Below, piece by piece: positions 7,816-15,457 of a stretch of 34,441 nt of DNA. Each line of letters opens with the position of its first letter. Position 1 is the stretch's first letter. Origin of the DNA: UBA8437 sp003445035 (GTDB taxonomy: Bacteria > Planctomycetota > Planctomycetia > Planctomycetales > Planctomycetaceae); assembly GCA_937901285.1 (NCBI GenBank), contig CALCHI010000215.1, positions 1-34,441 on the forward strand, read 5' to 3'. A program made the translations under genes and the position numbers. Below the pieces are notes generated by a model. That model saw nothing but the letters and a program-made list of their open reading frames with translations, did not search any database and was not told the DNA's origin.

Positions 7816-8973
7816 TTACGGTGAATCGTTGCTCGAATCGGCCACCGGCCGACCGTTCTCTGTTTCCACAACCGCCCGAACCCCGACGAACAGGCCCAGT
7901 CCGTTCACACCCGCTCTCCAGGATCGCCCGTCCATCGACGGCACCTCGCCGGACATCAGGCAGAACGCACCCATCTGCTGCGACTCCAGCGTCGCCAGCG
8001 GCAAAACAGCGATTTCCTCGACGTGTTCCAGGGGTTCACCGTCTTCGGCTCTCGGGTTCCATCTTTCGACATATTCCAGCCGCAGCCTCAGTCCGTCCCG
8101 TTTCTCCAGATGCAGGAAATAGAAGACCCGGTCCCGGCCATCAACAACCTGCACGAGGCTGGACGGCCGACTGGCCCGCCGCAGCGGTTCACCGCGACAG
8201 ATCCGTCGCGCGATCCGGAAAAGCATCAGGTACGACTCGGGAAACAGAAAGAATATCGCGGGGAATCCGATCACCACCACCAGCCACTGGTTTCCCCGTC
8301 CGGGCCACTTCTGGTCGACCACTCCACCGAACAGCCACAACCCGATCCCGATTGCACTCAACAGGGCAATCGCACGAACCAGGGACTCAAGCAGAGATCG
8401 CTGCGACAACCTGTCTTCTACGCGTTTCCGGAATCGGCGTTCCTGGTCGGCAAGTTCGTCTTCCACCTCATCTCCGCCCACCGGCAGAACATCCAGGGGA
8501 ATCCAGCCTTCTCCACGAAGGGGACGGGCGTCTTCCGGTTCGTCGACCCCGCGGGTGGTCACACCGACCACGACAGCCGGAGTGACATCCATCAGGGTGC
8601 CTGTCGACGATCCCAGTTCCCGGTCGAGTACGCGTTCAAACCGGAACTCAACGCGTTCTCCCTCTGAGAGCGAGTCCCGCTCGTCGAAGACACAACAGTC
8701 CTCGGAAAGATCTGTGAATCCGACGGTATTTCTTTCGGCCGCCGGATCAAATCCCGGCAGGTCGAGATCATCCGCCTTGCCGGCAACGTGACCGGCATTG
8801 TCGGATCCGAGCAACTCGAAGGCCAGGCCAACGGTGACCGCACAATCCATGATCCGAATCGGACAATGGGCGGTGATCCCAACGGTCCCCGAGACCATCT
8901 CGCCCATCCGAAACCCGTGGTCGGGTTTATCGAGTTCCACGTCAGCCGAAAGGTGCTGGTTGTTGATGTTCAT
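7816..8973 (-). CDS. Uncharacterised membrane protein B, paralogue of its downstream neighbour
   Basis: The protein has 385 residues. The ATG at 8973 shares its A with the TGA stop of the preceding oxidoreductase (TGATG), indicating translational coupling. A GTG one codon earlier is possible, but the alignment with the paralogue favours the ATG. Shared features with the protein at 6466-7755 include MVSGTV at 26-31, EGERVEFRF at 104-112, TPAVVVGV at 131-138, a charged helical stretch (170-195), two membrane helices (about 199-217 and 229-254), VDGRDRVFYF at 277-286, and SGEVP then GLFVGVRAVVET near the end. This is a gene duplication with the same architecture. A beta-sandwich whose strands are interrupted by a membrane hairpin is the simplest reading, but the fold is inferred. 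No enzyme motif is visible. Confidence 0.82.
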   Translation of the reverse strand: MNINNQHLSADVELDKPDHGFRMGEMVSGTVGITAHCPIRIMDCAVTVGLAFELLGSDNAGHVAGKADDLDLPGFDPAAERNTVGFTDLSEDCCVFDERDSLSEGERVEFRFERVLDRELGSSTGTLMDVTPAVVVGVTTRGVDEPEDARPLRGEGWIPLDVLPVGGDEVEDELADQERRFRKRVEDRLSQRSLLESLVRAIALLSAIGIGLWLFGGVVDQKWPGRGNQWLVVVIGFPAIFFLFPESYLMLFRIARRICRGEPLRRASRPSSLVQVVDGRDRVFYFLHLEKRDGLRLRLEYVERWNPRAEDGEPLEHVEEIAVLPLATLESQQMGAFCLMSGEVPSMDGRSWRAGVNGLGLFVGVRAVVETENGRPVADSSNDSP

Positions 8974-9977
8974 CACGCCCGCTCGGAATGCCCCTTCTCT
9001 GGCCGACCCGACTGGTACCCCCGTTCCATCACTTCGTTGGTCGCACGGCCCTCATCACCATCAACACGGGGAGCCCGGCCGTCGCCGATCGCCGCCACGA
9101 AGTCAGTGACCATCGGCAGGTTGAAGTTCTCCGCCGGGGGATGCGATTCGGTCTCGATCCCGTCAGCCGTCTCGATTGACAGGTTCCCGCTGTTCAACGG
9201 TGTGGCCACCAACCGCCCCTTCGTCCCGACCACGACAAACTCGTCCGGATCGATCGGCACGCCGAAGTAACACTGCAGCGACCCCAGGGCCCCACTTTCG
9301 AACCGAACCGTCAGCAGTGCCGCATCGTCGGCCGCGAAGTCCCCGGCCACCGTTTCGCAGTACCCGCTGACATCGGCGATCGGCCCCAGCAGGTCCAGGA
9401 ACAGGTTCAGGCGGTGGCTGCCAATGTCCATCAACGCCCCGCCACCGCCTTCCTCGGGTACCACCCGCCAGTAGCCGTCGTCGGCGGGGGTGAACGAAAA
9501 CGGGGTGCCGGTGATGGCCGTGACCGAAAAGACCGTTCCGATCCGCCCCTGAGCGATCAGGTCACGGATCCGGTCGATCACCGGGTAGAACCGTCGGTAG
9601 TAGGCCAGGCCCAGGGTCACCCCCGCATCGGCACAGGCGGCGATCATGCGATCGCATTCCTCGACCGTCATCGCCATCGGCTTCTCGCACAACACGTGCT
9701 TGCCGGCGGCCGCACACGCCAGGGTCTGTGGCAGGTGCCGGTCAACCGGGGTGGCGATGTAGACGGCGTCGATGTCCGGATCGCCGATCAGATCGTTCTC
9801 GTCCGTGTACCCGCGATCGACACCGAAGTCGCCGCAAAACCGCTCCAGGGCCTCGGCGTTCCGTCGGCAGGCGGCCAGCAGGCTGCTGTGAGGATCGTCG
9901 TTGATCGCGCCGGCCACCCGGCGGCGAGCCACGTCGCCACAACCCAGGATCCCCCAGCGAATGGTGCCTTCGCTCAT
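8973..9977 (-). CDS. Gfo/Idh/MocA family NAD(P)-dependent oxidoreductase (second in run)
   Basis: The protein has 334 residues. It has the N-terminal Rossmann motif GILGCGDVARR (residues 9-19), the family signature C97-E-K-P100 in AGKHVLCEKP with the usual lysine at 99, and a C-terminal alpha/beta domain beginning YYRRFYPVIDRIRDLI. GGGGALMDIGSHRLNL contains the usual D184/H188 catalytic pair. Family members oxidise or reduce sugars, inositols or sugar derivatives; the substrate cannot be read from sequence. The ATG at 9977 overlaps the TGA of the preceding oxidoreductase by one base, and its own stop overlaps the next gene in the same way, so three consecutive genes are coupled. It is a distant paralogue of the upstream neighbour rather than a recent duplicate. 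Confidence 0.9.
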   Translation of the reverse strand: MSEGTIRWGILGCGDVARRRVAGAINDDPHSSLLAACRRNAEALERFCGDFGVDRGYTDENDLIGDPDIDAVYIATPVDRHLPQTLACAAAGKHVLCEKPMAMTVEECDRMIAACADAGVTLGLAYYRRFYPVIDRIRDLIAQGRIGTVFSVTAITGTPFSFTPADDGYWRVVPEEGGGGALMDIGSHRLNLFLDLLGPIADVSGYCETVAGDFAADDAALLTVRFESGALGSLQCYFGVPIDPDEFVVVGTKGRLVATPLNSGNLSIETADGIETESHPPAENFNLPMVTDFVAAIGDGRAPRVDGDEGRATNEVMERGYQSGRPEKGHSERA

Positions 9978-10972
9978 CACAGGGTCACCCAGCCACCAGA
10001 ACGGCCACTCTCGAATACCGCCTCGATCACCTGCATGTTGGCCACCGCGTCGGTGATCGGCGTGGGCACCGGCGTGTCATCCAGGATCGCACGGCTCATC
10101 AGCTCGCCCTGGATCGTGTACTGGTCGCAGACCGGAAACTCGATCTGCTCGATCTCACCACCGGTCTCGTGCCACATCAGGCAGGGACGGTCCGGCGGCG
10201 CGTTGAAGGGGATCTCGATCTCGACCCGGCCGGTCGTCCCGAAGATGTTGACCCGCTGGTAGGGACTCAACTGCGTCGAGCAGGTGAAGGTACTGGTGCC
10301 GCGACCGAAGTCGAGCATCGCCGATGCCAGACGGTCGGTCCCGAATGTCTCGTCGTACTCGACAATTCCCACCACCCGGTCGGGCTCGGCATCGAAGATG
10401 AACCGGGCCAGCGAGATCGCGTAACAGCCGATGTCCATCATGCCCCCACCGCCGATGTCGGCGATGTTGCGAATGTTCTGGCCGTCGTCGTTGTAATAGG
10501 CGAAGGCCGTCTGGATGGTCCGCAACTCTCCCACCCCTCCTTCGGCAATGATCTGCCGCGCCCGCTGCCATTGGGGATGGTGACGGTACATGAACGCCTC
10601 CATCAGCTTCAGTTCCGGGTGAGCTGACCCCGCATCGACCAACTGCTGGCCTTCCTGAGAGGTCAACCCGATCGGCTTCTCACACAACACGTGCTTTCCG
10701 GCTTCCAGGGCCTGGATCGAAAGCGACACGTGCAGGTGATTGGGCAGCGGATTGTAGATCGCATCGATTTCGGGATCAGCCAGCAGATCCTCGTAACTGC
10801 CGTGACTGTTGGGAATGCCCAGGGCATCGGCAGCCGCCCGGGCGCGATCGGCATCCCGCGAGGCAATCGCGGTGATCCGGCTCAACTCGCCCTGCTGCAT
10901 CGCCGGGATCACCTTCTCGGTCCCGATCTTCGCCGTGCTGAGAATCCCCCAGCGAACCGTGTTGTCACTCAT
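9977..10972 (-). CDS. Gfo/Idh/MocA family oxidoreductase, glucose-fructose oxidoreductase-like (first in run)
   Basis: The protein has 331 residues from the ATG at 10972, chosen over a GTG four codons upstream because SDNTVRWGIL leads straight into the Rossmann fold; AGGGGG lies about 11 bases upstream. Features are GILSTAKIG in place of the classic GxGxxG, HVLCEKPIGLT with E98-K99-P100, MEAFMYRHHPQWQRARQI and GGGGMMDIGCYAIS with D180 and Y184. The EAFMYRxHPQ sequence is typical of the glucose-fructose oxidoreductase/dihydrodiol dehydrogenase branch. The second glycine of the nucleotide motif is replaced (STAKIG), as is common in that branch. No Tat or Sec signal is present, so the enzyme is cytoplasmic. 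Substrate unknown, probably a pyranose or related polyol. Confidence 0.9.
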   Translation of the reverse strand: MSDNTVRWGILSTAKIGTEKVIPAMQQGELSRITAIASRDADRARAAADALGIPNSHGSYEDLLADPEIDAIYNPLPNHLHVSLSIQALEAGKHVLCEKPIGLTSQEGQQLVDAGSAHPELKLMEAFMYRHHPQWQRARQIIAEGGVGELRTIQTAFAYYNDDGQNIRNIADIGGGGMMDIGCYAISLARFIFDAEPDRVVGIVEYDETFGTDRLASAMLDFGRGTSTFTCSTQLSPYQRVNIFGTTGRVEIEIPFNAPPDRPCLMWHETGGEIEQIEFPVCDQYTIQGELMSRAILDDTPVPTPITDAVANMQVIEAVFESGRSGGWVTL

Positions 10973-11020
10973 CGGTCGTCGCACCCCCTGTCTGGGAAGA
11001 ATCGTCCCACTGGTGGGACG

Positions 11021-11977
11021 TCACTTGGTCCCGATCACCGCCAGGTAATCGGTGTAGGCCGCCTTCAGGTCAACCGGCCGGTCAGCCTTCGTCCCGTGTA
11101 CCAGTACGCCGTACCGCAACCGAAAGGCCTTTCCCTTGCCAACGCGAATCCGGCTCGGCTGCCCCTTGGTGAACGCCCGACGGCCGAACGGGTTGGCCAC
11201 CAGGAACCCGTAGTCTCGCGCGTGGAACCAGGACTTGCGGAAGTTTTCCGGGTGAGGCATCAGGACCAGGCCGACGTGGTGGCCGTTCTTGACCCCGCTG
11301 TAGCCACACCACAGGGCCTGATGCCCCCACACCGCCTTCTCATTCTTGCGGCCCTCGCTGTCGGTGATCATCCCCCGGCCACCCTTGACCCGCAACTCGC
11401 GATCCACCCGCACTCCCAGCCCCATCTCCTCCTGGTCGCCGAACGCAAAATCGGCCGATGCGGACGAGAACCGGGATTCGTAGGTCAACAGGATTCCGTG
11501 TGACCGGATCAACACGCGGTGACGGCACAATTCCTGGCAGACCAGCCTGGAACCGTCCAGGTACTTGTTGCGAACGACAAAGGCCCCCTGTGACGCCCCT
11601 CCACGGGGAACCTCTACGAAGCCATCGTGAACCACCCGGCCACGGTTTCGCCAGAAATCACTTCCACCCAGTTCTCCGAAAGCCAGGTGGATTCCCGGAT
11701 GCATCGTGTCGTGATCGGTCGAGTCGACTCCAGCTCGGGGTGGGTGATGACGGGTCACCTGCTCGCCGCCGGGAGCCTTGACCGCGGTGAAGTACGGACG
11801 CCGGATCTTCTTGTCCGCAAACACGTAGACGGCAAATGGCCGCCCGCCGACAAAAATTTCGATCCTGTCCCGGCCGGACTTGAACACGACACCTTCAGCC
11901 TGCTCGGCGGCGACCGGCCTGGTCGCCGTCAGCAGCAGCACCAACGCTGGCACCAAGTGAAGCAATCGGGTTCGCAT
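11021..11977 (-). CDS. Secreted DUF6807 (PmoA-like) family protein
   Basis: The protein has 318 residues with a clear Sec signal peptide (MRTRLLHLVPALVLLLTAT, cleavage after VAA near residue 24). The body carries features of the DUF6807 family, often annotated PmoA: YFTAVKAPGGEQVTRHHP, HPGIHLAFGELGGSDFWRNR, WCGYSG, and NPFGRRAFTKG near the C-terminus. The PmoA label is historical; there is no evidence here for methane oxidation, and the beta-rich fold with carbohydrate-related neighbours suggests a sugar-related role. In planctomycetes such genes often sit beside Gfo/Idh/MocA oxidoreductases, as here (48 bases from the next gene), supporting a common transcript. Molecular function is unproven. 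Confidence 0.82.
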   Translation of the reverse strand: MRTRLLHLVPALVLLLTATRPVAAEQAEGVVFKSGRDRIEIFVGGRPFAVYVFADKKIRRPYFTAVKAPGGEQVTRHHPPRAGVDSTDHDTMHPGIHLAFGELGGSDFWRNRGRVVHDGFVEVPRGGASQGAFVVRNKYLDGSRLVCQELCRHRVLIRSHGILLTYESRFSSASADFAFGDQEEMGLGVRVDRELRVKGGRGMITDSEGRKNEKAVWGHQALWCGYSGVKNGHHVGLVLMPHPENFRKSWFHARDYGFLVANPFGRRAFTKGQPSRIRVGKGKAFRLRYGVLVHGTKADRPVDLKAAYTDYLAVIGTK

Positions 11978-12031
11978 CGCATCATTACATACACGCCCAA
12001 CCAGAATGCAACCCAGCCCACCCGGACCAGG

Positions 12032-12955
12032 TCAGCACATCCCGTCGATCAACGGATCGTTCCCGGGAATGCCCCAGGCCCGGATCACCGCGCTGTTGTC
12101 GTCTTCGCCGAAACCCGCTGCCTCGACCGCTTCCAGTACCTGCCGATGGAGCCGGGAGAGCGGTAACCGGACCCCGGATTCCTGTCCGGCTTCCAGGATC
12201 AACTTCACGTCCTTCAGATGCTGGCTGAGTCGGGCCTGGGGTTCGAACCGGCCCTCGATCATCTTCTCCCCCTTGTCGTCCATGGCCCGCGACCACGCCG
12301 GGCCGGCCTGAAGACACTGCAGAGCCAATCCGGGTTCCAGGTCGAACCCCCGTGCCAGGGCCAATCCCTCGGCCAGCGCCGCACGATTGAGACCCAGCAC
12401 CAGGTTCACGACCAGTTTCATCTTCGAACCGCTTCCGCACTCCCCCACGTGAATCGCCTGCGAGCTGAATGAAGCGAACAGGTCACGGCAGGCATCAAAC
12501 GCCTCCGCATTGCCACCGGCCATCACCACGGCGATCCCCTCCCGGACGTGGCGACTCGACCCCCCCACCGTCGCATCCAGGTAGGCGATTCCACGTTCGG
12601 CCAGCAGGGACCCGGTGTTCGCCTGGCGAAGCGGATCTCCGGTCGTGGTGTCGATGACCGTGGCTCCCAACGGCAGCGCTTCCCCGGACTCCTCGAGCAC
12701 CCCGGCGACGACACCGTCGTCCGGCAGGCAGAGAACGACACGGCGACAACCCAGCGCGTCAGCGGCGCTTTCGGCGGCGGCTCCTCCCAGTTCAACCACC
12801 GCTCGCCGCGCCTCGGGACGGACATCCCATCCGATCACCGACAACCCGGCAGCGACGAATCTCGAAGCCAGTGCCTGTCCCAGCAATCCCACCCCGACCA
12901 GTCCGATCGTCTCGGCCGGCTCCTGGTCTTTCGACCGCCTGTCCCCGATGCCCAT
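12032..12955 (-). CDS. Beta-hydroxyacid dehydrogenase (3-hydroxyisobutyrate dehydrogenase family)
   Basis: The protein has 307 residues. It contains the Rossmann motif GLVGVGLLGQALASRF (residues 18-33), the substrate-site sequence DATVGGSSRHVREGIAVVMAGG (127-148), and GSGSKMKLVVN (174-184) carrying the catalytic lysine at K180 and the conserved asparagine at N184. The C-terminal helical domain includes LKDVKLILEAGQESGVRLP. The family reduces or oxidises beta-hydroxyacids such as 3-hydroxyisobutyrate or tartronate semialdehyde with NAD(P). Start at ATG 12955: an AAGGA lies immediately before it, too close for ideal spacing, and the frame stays open upstream but would run into the divergent dprA gene. 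It is the first gene of the minus-strand run that includes the DUF6807 and oxidoreductase genes, suggesting sugar-acid metabolism; the exact substrate is unknown. Confidence 0.88.
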   Translation of the reverse strand: MGIGDRRSKDQEPAETIGLVGVGLLGQALASRFVAAGLSVIGWDVRPEARRAVVELGGAAAESAADALGCRRVVLCLPDDGVVAGVLEESGEALPLGATVIDTTTGDPLRQANTGSLLAERGIAYLDATVGGSSRHVREGIAVVMAGGNAEAFDACRDLFASFSSQAIHVGECGSGSKMKLVVNLVLGLNRAALAEGLALARGFDLEPGLALQCLQAGPAWSRAMDDKGEKMIEGRFEPQARLSQHLKDVKLILEAGQESGVRLPLSRLHRQVLEAVEAAGFGEDDNSAVIRAWGIPGNDPLIDGMC

Positions 12956-13021
12956 TCCTTGCCTCGCGGTTTTTCGTGACGGATTTCGCAGAGGATCATA
13001 CCCGGCCACCGATCGGGTCGA

Positions 13022-13027
13022 TAGAAT
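13022..13027 (+). promoter_or_regulatory. Possible -10 box for dprA
   Basis: TAGAAT matches five of six -10 consensus positions and lies 50 bases before the dprA start, in the divergent gap with the dehydrogenase gene. No good -35 box is seen at 16-18 bases upstream. Confidence 0.25.
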
Positions 13028-13076
13028 CCGGGTGCTGCGGTGTTCGACTCGTGACAAACGAAGAGGAGAACACCGG

Positions 13077-14204
13077 ATGGTGAAAGTCCCTGCTGAACAT
13101 GACACCGCACTGCTGGACCGCTTGCGACTGCAACTGGTGCCGGGAATCGGTCCCCGGATTCTCCAGCTGCTGTTGGAACACGTCGGTGAGGCGACGGAGA
13201 TCCTGGCCGCATCCCGTCAACGGTTGCTGGCGGTCCCCCGGGTCGGACCGAACGTGGCCGACGCGATCGCCAGGGCGACCAGTCGAGCCGAGGCGAACGG
13301 GATCCTGGATCGCTGCCGGGCCAACGGCGTCAACCTGGTCGAACGTGGAACCCAGGCCTATTCACCATTGCTCTCGGAGATCCCCGACCCACCCGACCTG
13401 CTCTATGTTCGCGGGGGATTCGAGGCGGTGGACCAGGTGGCGGTGGCGATCGTCGGCAGCCGCCGTTGCACCAGTTACGGGCGACGGATGGCCGGCCTGC
13501 TGGCCGGCGGCCTGGCCCGTGCCGGACTGACGATCGTCAGTGGCCTGGCCCGGGGCATCGACGGGGAAGCCCACCGGGCGGCCCTGGACGCCGGAGGCCG
13601 CACCATCGCGGTGCTGGCCACCGGCGTGAACCGCATCTACCCGCCCGAGCACGCCGAGTTGGCCGACCAGGTCACCCGGTTTGGAGCCGTCGTCACCGAG
13701 GCTCGCCTCGACCAGGGCCCCCTGCCCGGACTGTTCCCGCAACGGAATCGCATCATCAGCGGGCTGTCGTTGGGCGTGGTGGTGATCGAGGCGGCCCGCC
13801 GCAGCGGAGCGTTGCACACCGCACGGCACGCGATCGAACAGGGTCGCGAGGTGCTGGCGGTGCCCGGACCGGTCGACAGTCTCGCCAGCCAGGGCTGCCA
13901 CGACCTGCTCCGCGACGGGGCGACGCTGGTCTGCTGCGTCGATGACGTGCTGGCCGAACTGGGCCCGTTGATGCATCCGGTCCAGGTCGGCTCGGCTCCG
14001 CCAATCCACGTCCCTCGCGAACTGTCACTCGACGAACGGGAACGCCGGATCCTGGGGCTGGTCGGCCCCGACCCCCGACATCTCGACGAACTGCTGCGCA
14101 ATTCCCCGCTGGACGACTCGACCACCCTGGCGGTTTTGACCGGCCTGGAAATCAGGCGGCTGGTGAGGCGATTGCCGGGCTCCTACATGGTCCGGGGGGA
14201 ATGA
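13077..14204 (+). CDS. dprA: DNA-processing protein DprA/Smf
   Basis: The protein has 375 residues from ATG 13077, which has GAGGAG about 9 bases upstream. DprA loads RecA onto incoming single-stranded DNA during natural transformation and protects it. An N-terminal helix-hairpin-helix region (about 19-60, VPGIGPRIL and VPRVGPNVA) precedes the Rossmann-like core with AIVGSRRCTSYGRRMA (124-139), IVSGLARGIDGEAHRAAL (153-170), VLATGVNRIYPPEH, LFPQRNRIISGLS (219-231) and the SGALHTARHA segment (243-252). The C-terminal 60 residues (LDERERRILGLVG to YMVRGE) look like the winged-helix domain found in longer DprA proteins. No other competence gene is in the window, and dprA is widespread even in bacteria not known to be transformable. 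Confidence 0.96.
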   Translation: MVKVPAEHDTALLDRLRLQLVPGIGPRILQLLLEHVGEATEILAASRQRLLAVPRVGPNVADAIARATSRAEANGILDRCRANGVNLVERGTQAYSPLLSEIPDPPDLLYVRGGFEAVDQVAVAIVGSRRCTSYGRRMAGLLAGGLARAGLTIVSGLARGIDGEAHRAALDAGGRTIAVLATGVNRIYPPEHAELADQVTRFGAVVTEARLDQGPLPGLFPQRNRIISGLSLGVVVIEAARRSGALHTARHAIEQGREVLAVPGPVDSLASQGCHDLLRDGATLVCCVDDVLAELGPLMHPVQVGSAPPIHVPRELSLDERERRILGLVGPDPRHLDELLRNSPLDDSTTLAVLTGLEIRRLVRRLPGSYMVRGE

Positions 14205-14221
14205 GTTCGCAGCAATTCGCA

Positions 14222-14250
14222 TCGCCGAAAACCAGGCCCTCTGCTACGAT
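14222..14250 (+). promoter_or_regulatory. Weak promoter-like pair upstream of the L,D-transpeptidase gene
   Basis: TACGAT at 14245-14250 (five of six matches to the -10 consensus) lies 17 bases after TCGCCG at 14222-14227 (three of six matches). It is suggestive only; the gene could equally be read through from dprA. Confidence 0.22.
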
Positions 14251-14296
14251 CCCCGCCCCTGTCAGTGGATGCCCTCAAGGGAAGGAGCCCCGGACG

Positions 14297-15394
14297 ATGG
14301 CACGTCGAAGACCGAACACTCGGAGCAGTTTCGGAGTCATGTGGCTGGGCCTGCTGTCCCTGGTCGTCGTCGGCTGGATGGGTTGGCGCAGCGGCTGGTG
14401 GCCGGTCGATGTGGCTCCAGCCGAGACCACCGTGGCCGTCGAGAATTCGTCGCTCGAGCAGGCCCGTCGTGCCGCCGCACTCGAAAATCGTGTGACGTTG
14501 CCGGAACAGTTCGAGCCCCCGGTCGTCGCGGGAACTCAACTCGCACCGATCGCCACCGATACGGCCTCCTCGTTTCCGGCGGCCGCGGCCACCGACGGCT
14601 GGCGTCCGATCGGAGGAGCATCGGTCGCGACGATCCCCGCGGAATCGAACGATCCGGAAGGTTCACCGAAAATCCAGCCGGTTGCCGACCGTCAACCGGT
14701 TTCGCCCGGGCCGAAGAGTCTTTCCGAGATCGACTCGCTGATCGCCGGTGGCGATGTGGTTGCGGCCCACAGGGCACTCTCGTGGATCTATTTCCAGCAA
14801 CCCGGCCAACGGGCCCAGATCGGGTCCCGGATCGAGCGAACCGCACGACTGGTCTATTTCTCTCCGCGGCCCCACGTCCTGCCGGCACACACCATCCAGC
14901 CCGGCGACTCGCTGGCCGAAATCGCCCCTCGTTACAAGATCGGCTGGCAGTACCTCTCGCAACTCAACCAGGTCCAGCCGAACAGGATCCGTGCCGGCCA
15001 GGCCCTGAAAGTCCTGCGGGGCCCGTTCCGCGTCGTCGTGGACCTCAGCGAGTTTTCCCTGCTGGTCCGCACCGACACCGAGTACGTCTGCCGGTTTCCG
15101 ATCGGGATCGGCCGCGACCACTCGACGCCGATCGGACGCTTCCGCGTGCTTCGCAAGGTCCCCGATCCACAATACACCGATCCCAACGGCCGGGTGATCG
15201 CCTCGGCGACGCCCGAGAATCCACTCGGCCGGTACTGGATCGACATCGGCGAGGGATACGGGATCCACGGGACGAACCGCCCCGGTTCGATCGGCCGGGC
15301 CGAGTCCCGTGGGTGCATGCGGATGCAGGCCGCCGACATCCAACAGCTCTACGGGATGCTGGTGACCGGTTGTGAAGTGGTGATCCACCGCTAA
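14297..15394 (+). CDS. Membrane-anchored L,D-transpeptidase (YkuD) with LysM-like domain
   Basis: The protein has 365 residues from ATG 14297, with GAAGGAG at 14281-14287. A short basic start is followed by one membrane helix (about 12-30, ending in a tryptophan-rich stretch), a low-complexity linker, a helical segment (143-190), a LysM-like domain (198-240, HTIQPGDSLAEIAPRYKIGW to RAGQALKVL) and a YkuD catalytic domain (244-364). The active-site signature is complete: H324-G-T-N and S338-R-G-C340-M-R342. L,D-transpeptidases make 3-3 peptidoglycan cross-links or attach proteins to peptidoglycan in the periplasm; LysM binds glycan strands. This implies that the host has, or remodels, peptidoglycan. 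Which substrate it uses cannot be told. It lies 92 bases downstream of dprA. Confidence 0.93.
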   Translation: MARRRPNTRSSFGVMWLGLLSLVVVGWMGWRSGWWPVDVAPAETTVAVENSSLEQARRAAALENRVTLPEQFEPPVVAGTQLAPIATDTASSFPAAAATDGWRPIGGASVATIPAESNDPEGSPKIQPVADRQPVSPGPKSLSEIDSLIAGGDVVAAHRALSWIYFQQPGQRAQIGSRIERTARLVYFSPRPHVLPAHTIQPGDSLAEIAPRYKIGWQYLSQLNQVQPNRIRAGQALKVLRGPFRVVVDLSEFSLLVRTDTEYVCRFPIGIGRDHSTPIGRFRVLRKVPDPQYTDPNGRVIASATPENPLGRYWIDIGEGYGIHGTNRPGSIGRAESRGCMRMQAADIQQLYGMLVTGCEVVIHR

Positions 15395-15396
15395 GA

Positions 15397-15418
15397 TGGC
15401 GGGCTGTCAGTCCCGCCA
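15397..15418 (+). repeat. Hairpin between the L,D-transpeptidase gene and pyrE
   Basis: TGGCGGG (15397-15403) pairs with CCCGCCA (15412-15418) across an 8-base loop, starting 3 bases after the stop codon. There is no T-run, so intrinsic termination is doubtful. Confidence 0.4.
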
Positions 15419-15457
15419 CCTCCTGCGATCACCCGGCCCATCGTGGCCGGTGCCACC

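Noticed and set aside
7242..8585. 447-residue plus-strand open frame opposite the two membrane protein genes
   Set aside because: Translation is rich in Arg, Pro, Ser and His with no pattern, spans both real genes and the gap between them, and lacks a ribosome-binding site.
11021..11977. Methane monooxygenase subunit reading of the PmoA-like protein
   Set aside because: The family name is historical. The protein has a signal peptide, no multi-helix membrane domain, and sugar-enzyme neighbours.
12956..13105. Longer N-terminus of the beta-hydroxyacid dehydrogenase
   Set aside because: The extra residues would overlap the start of divergent dprA and show no conserved character.
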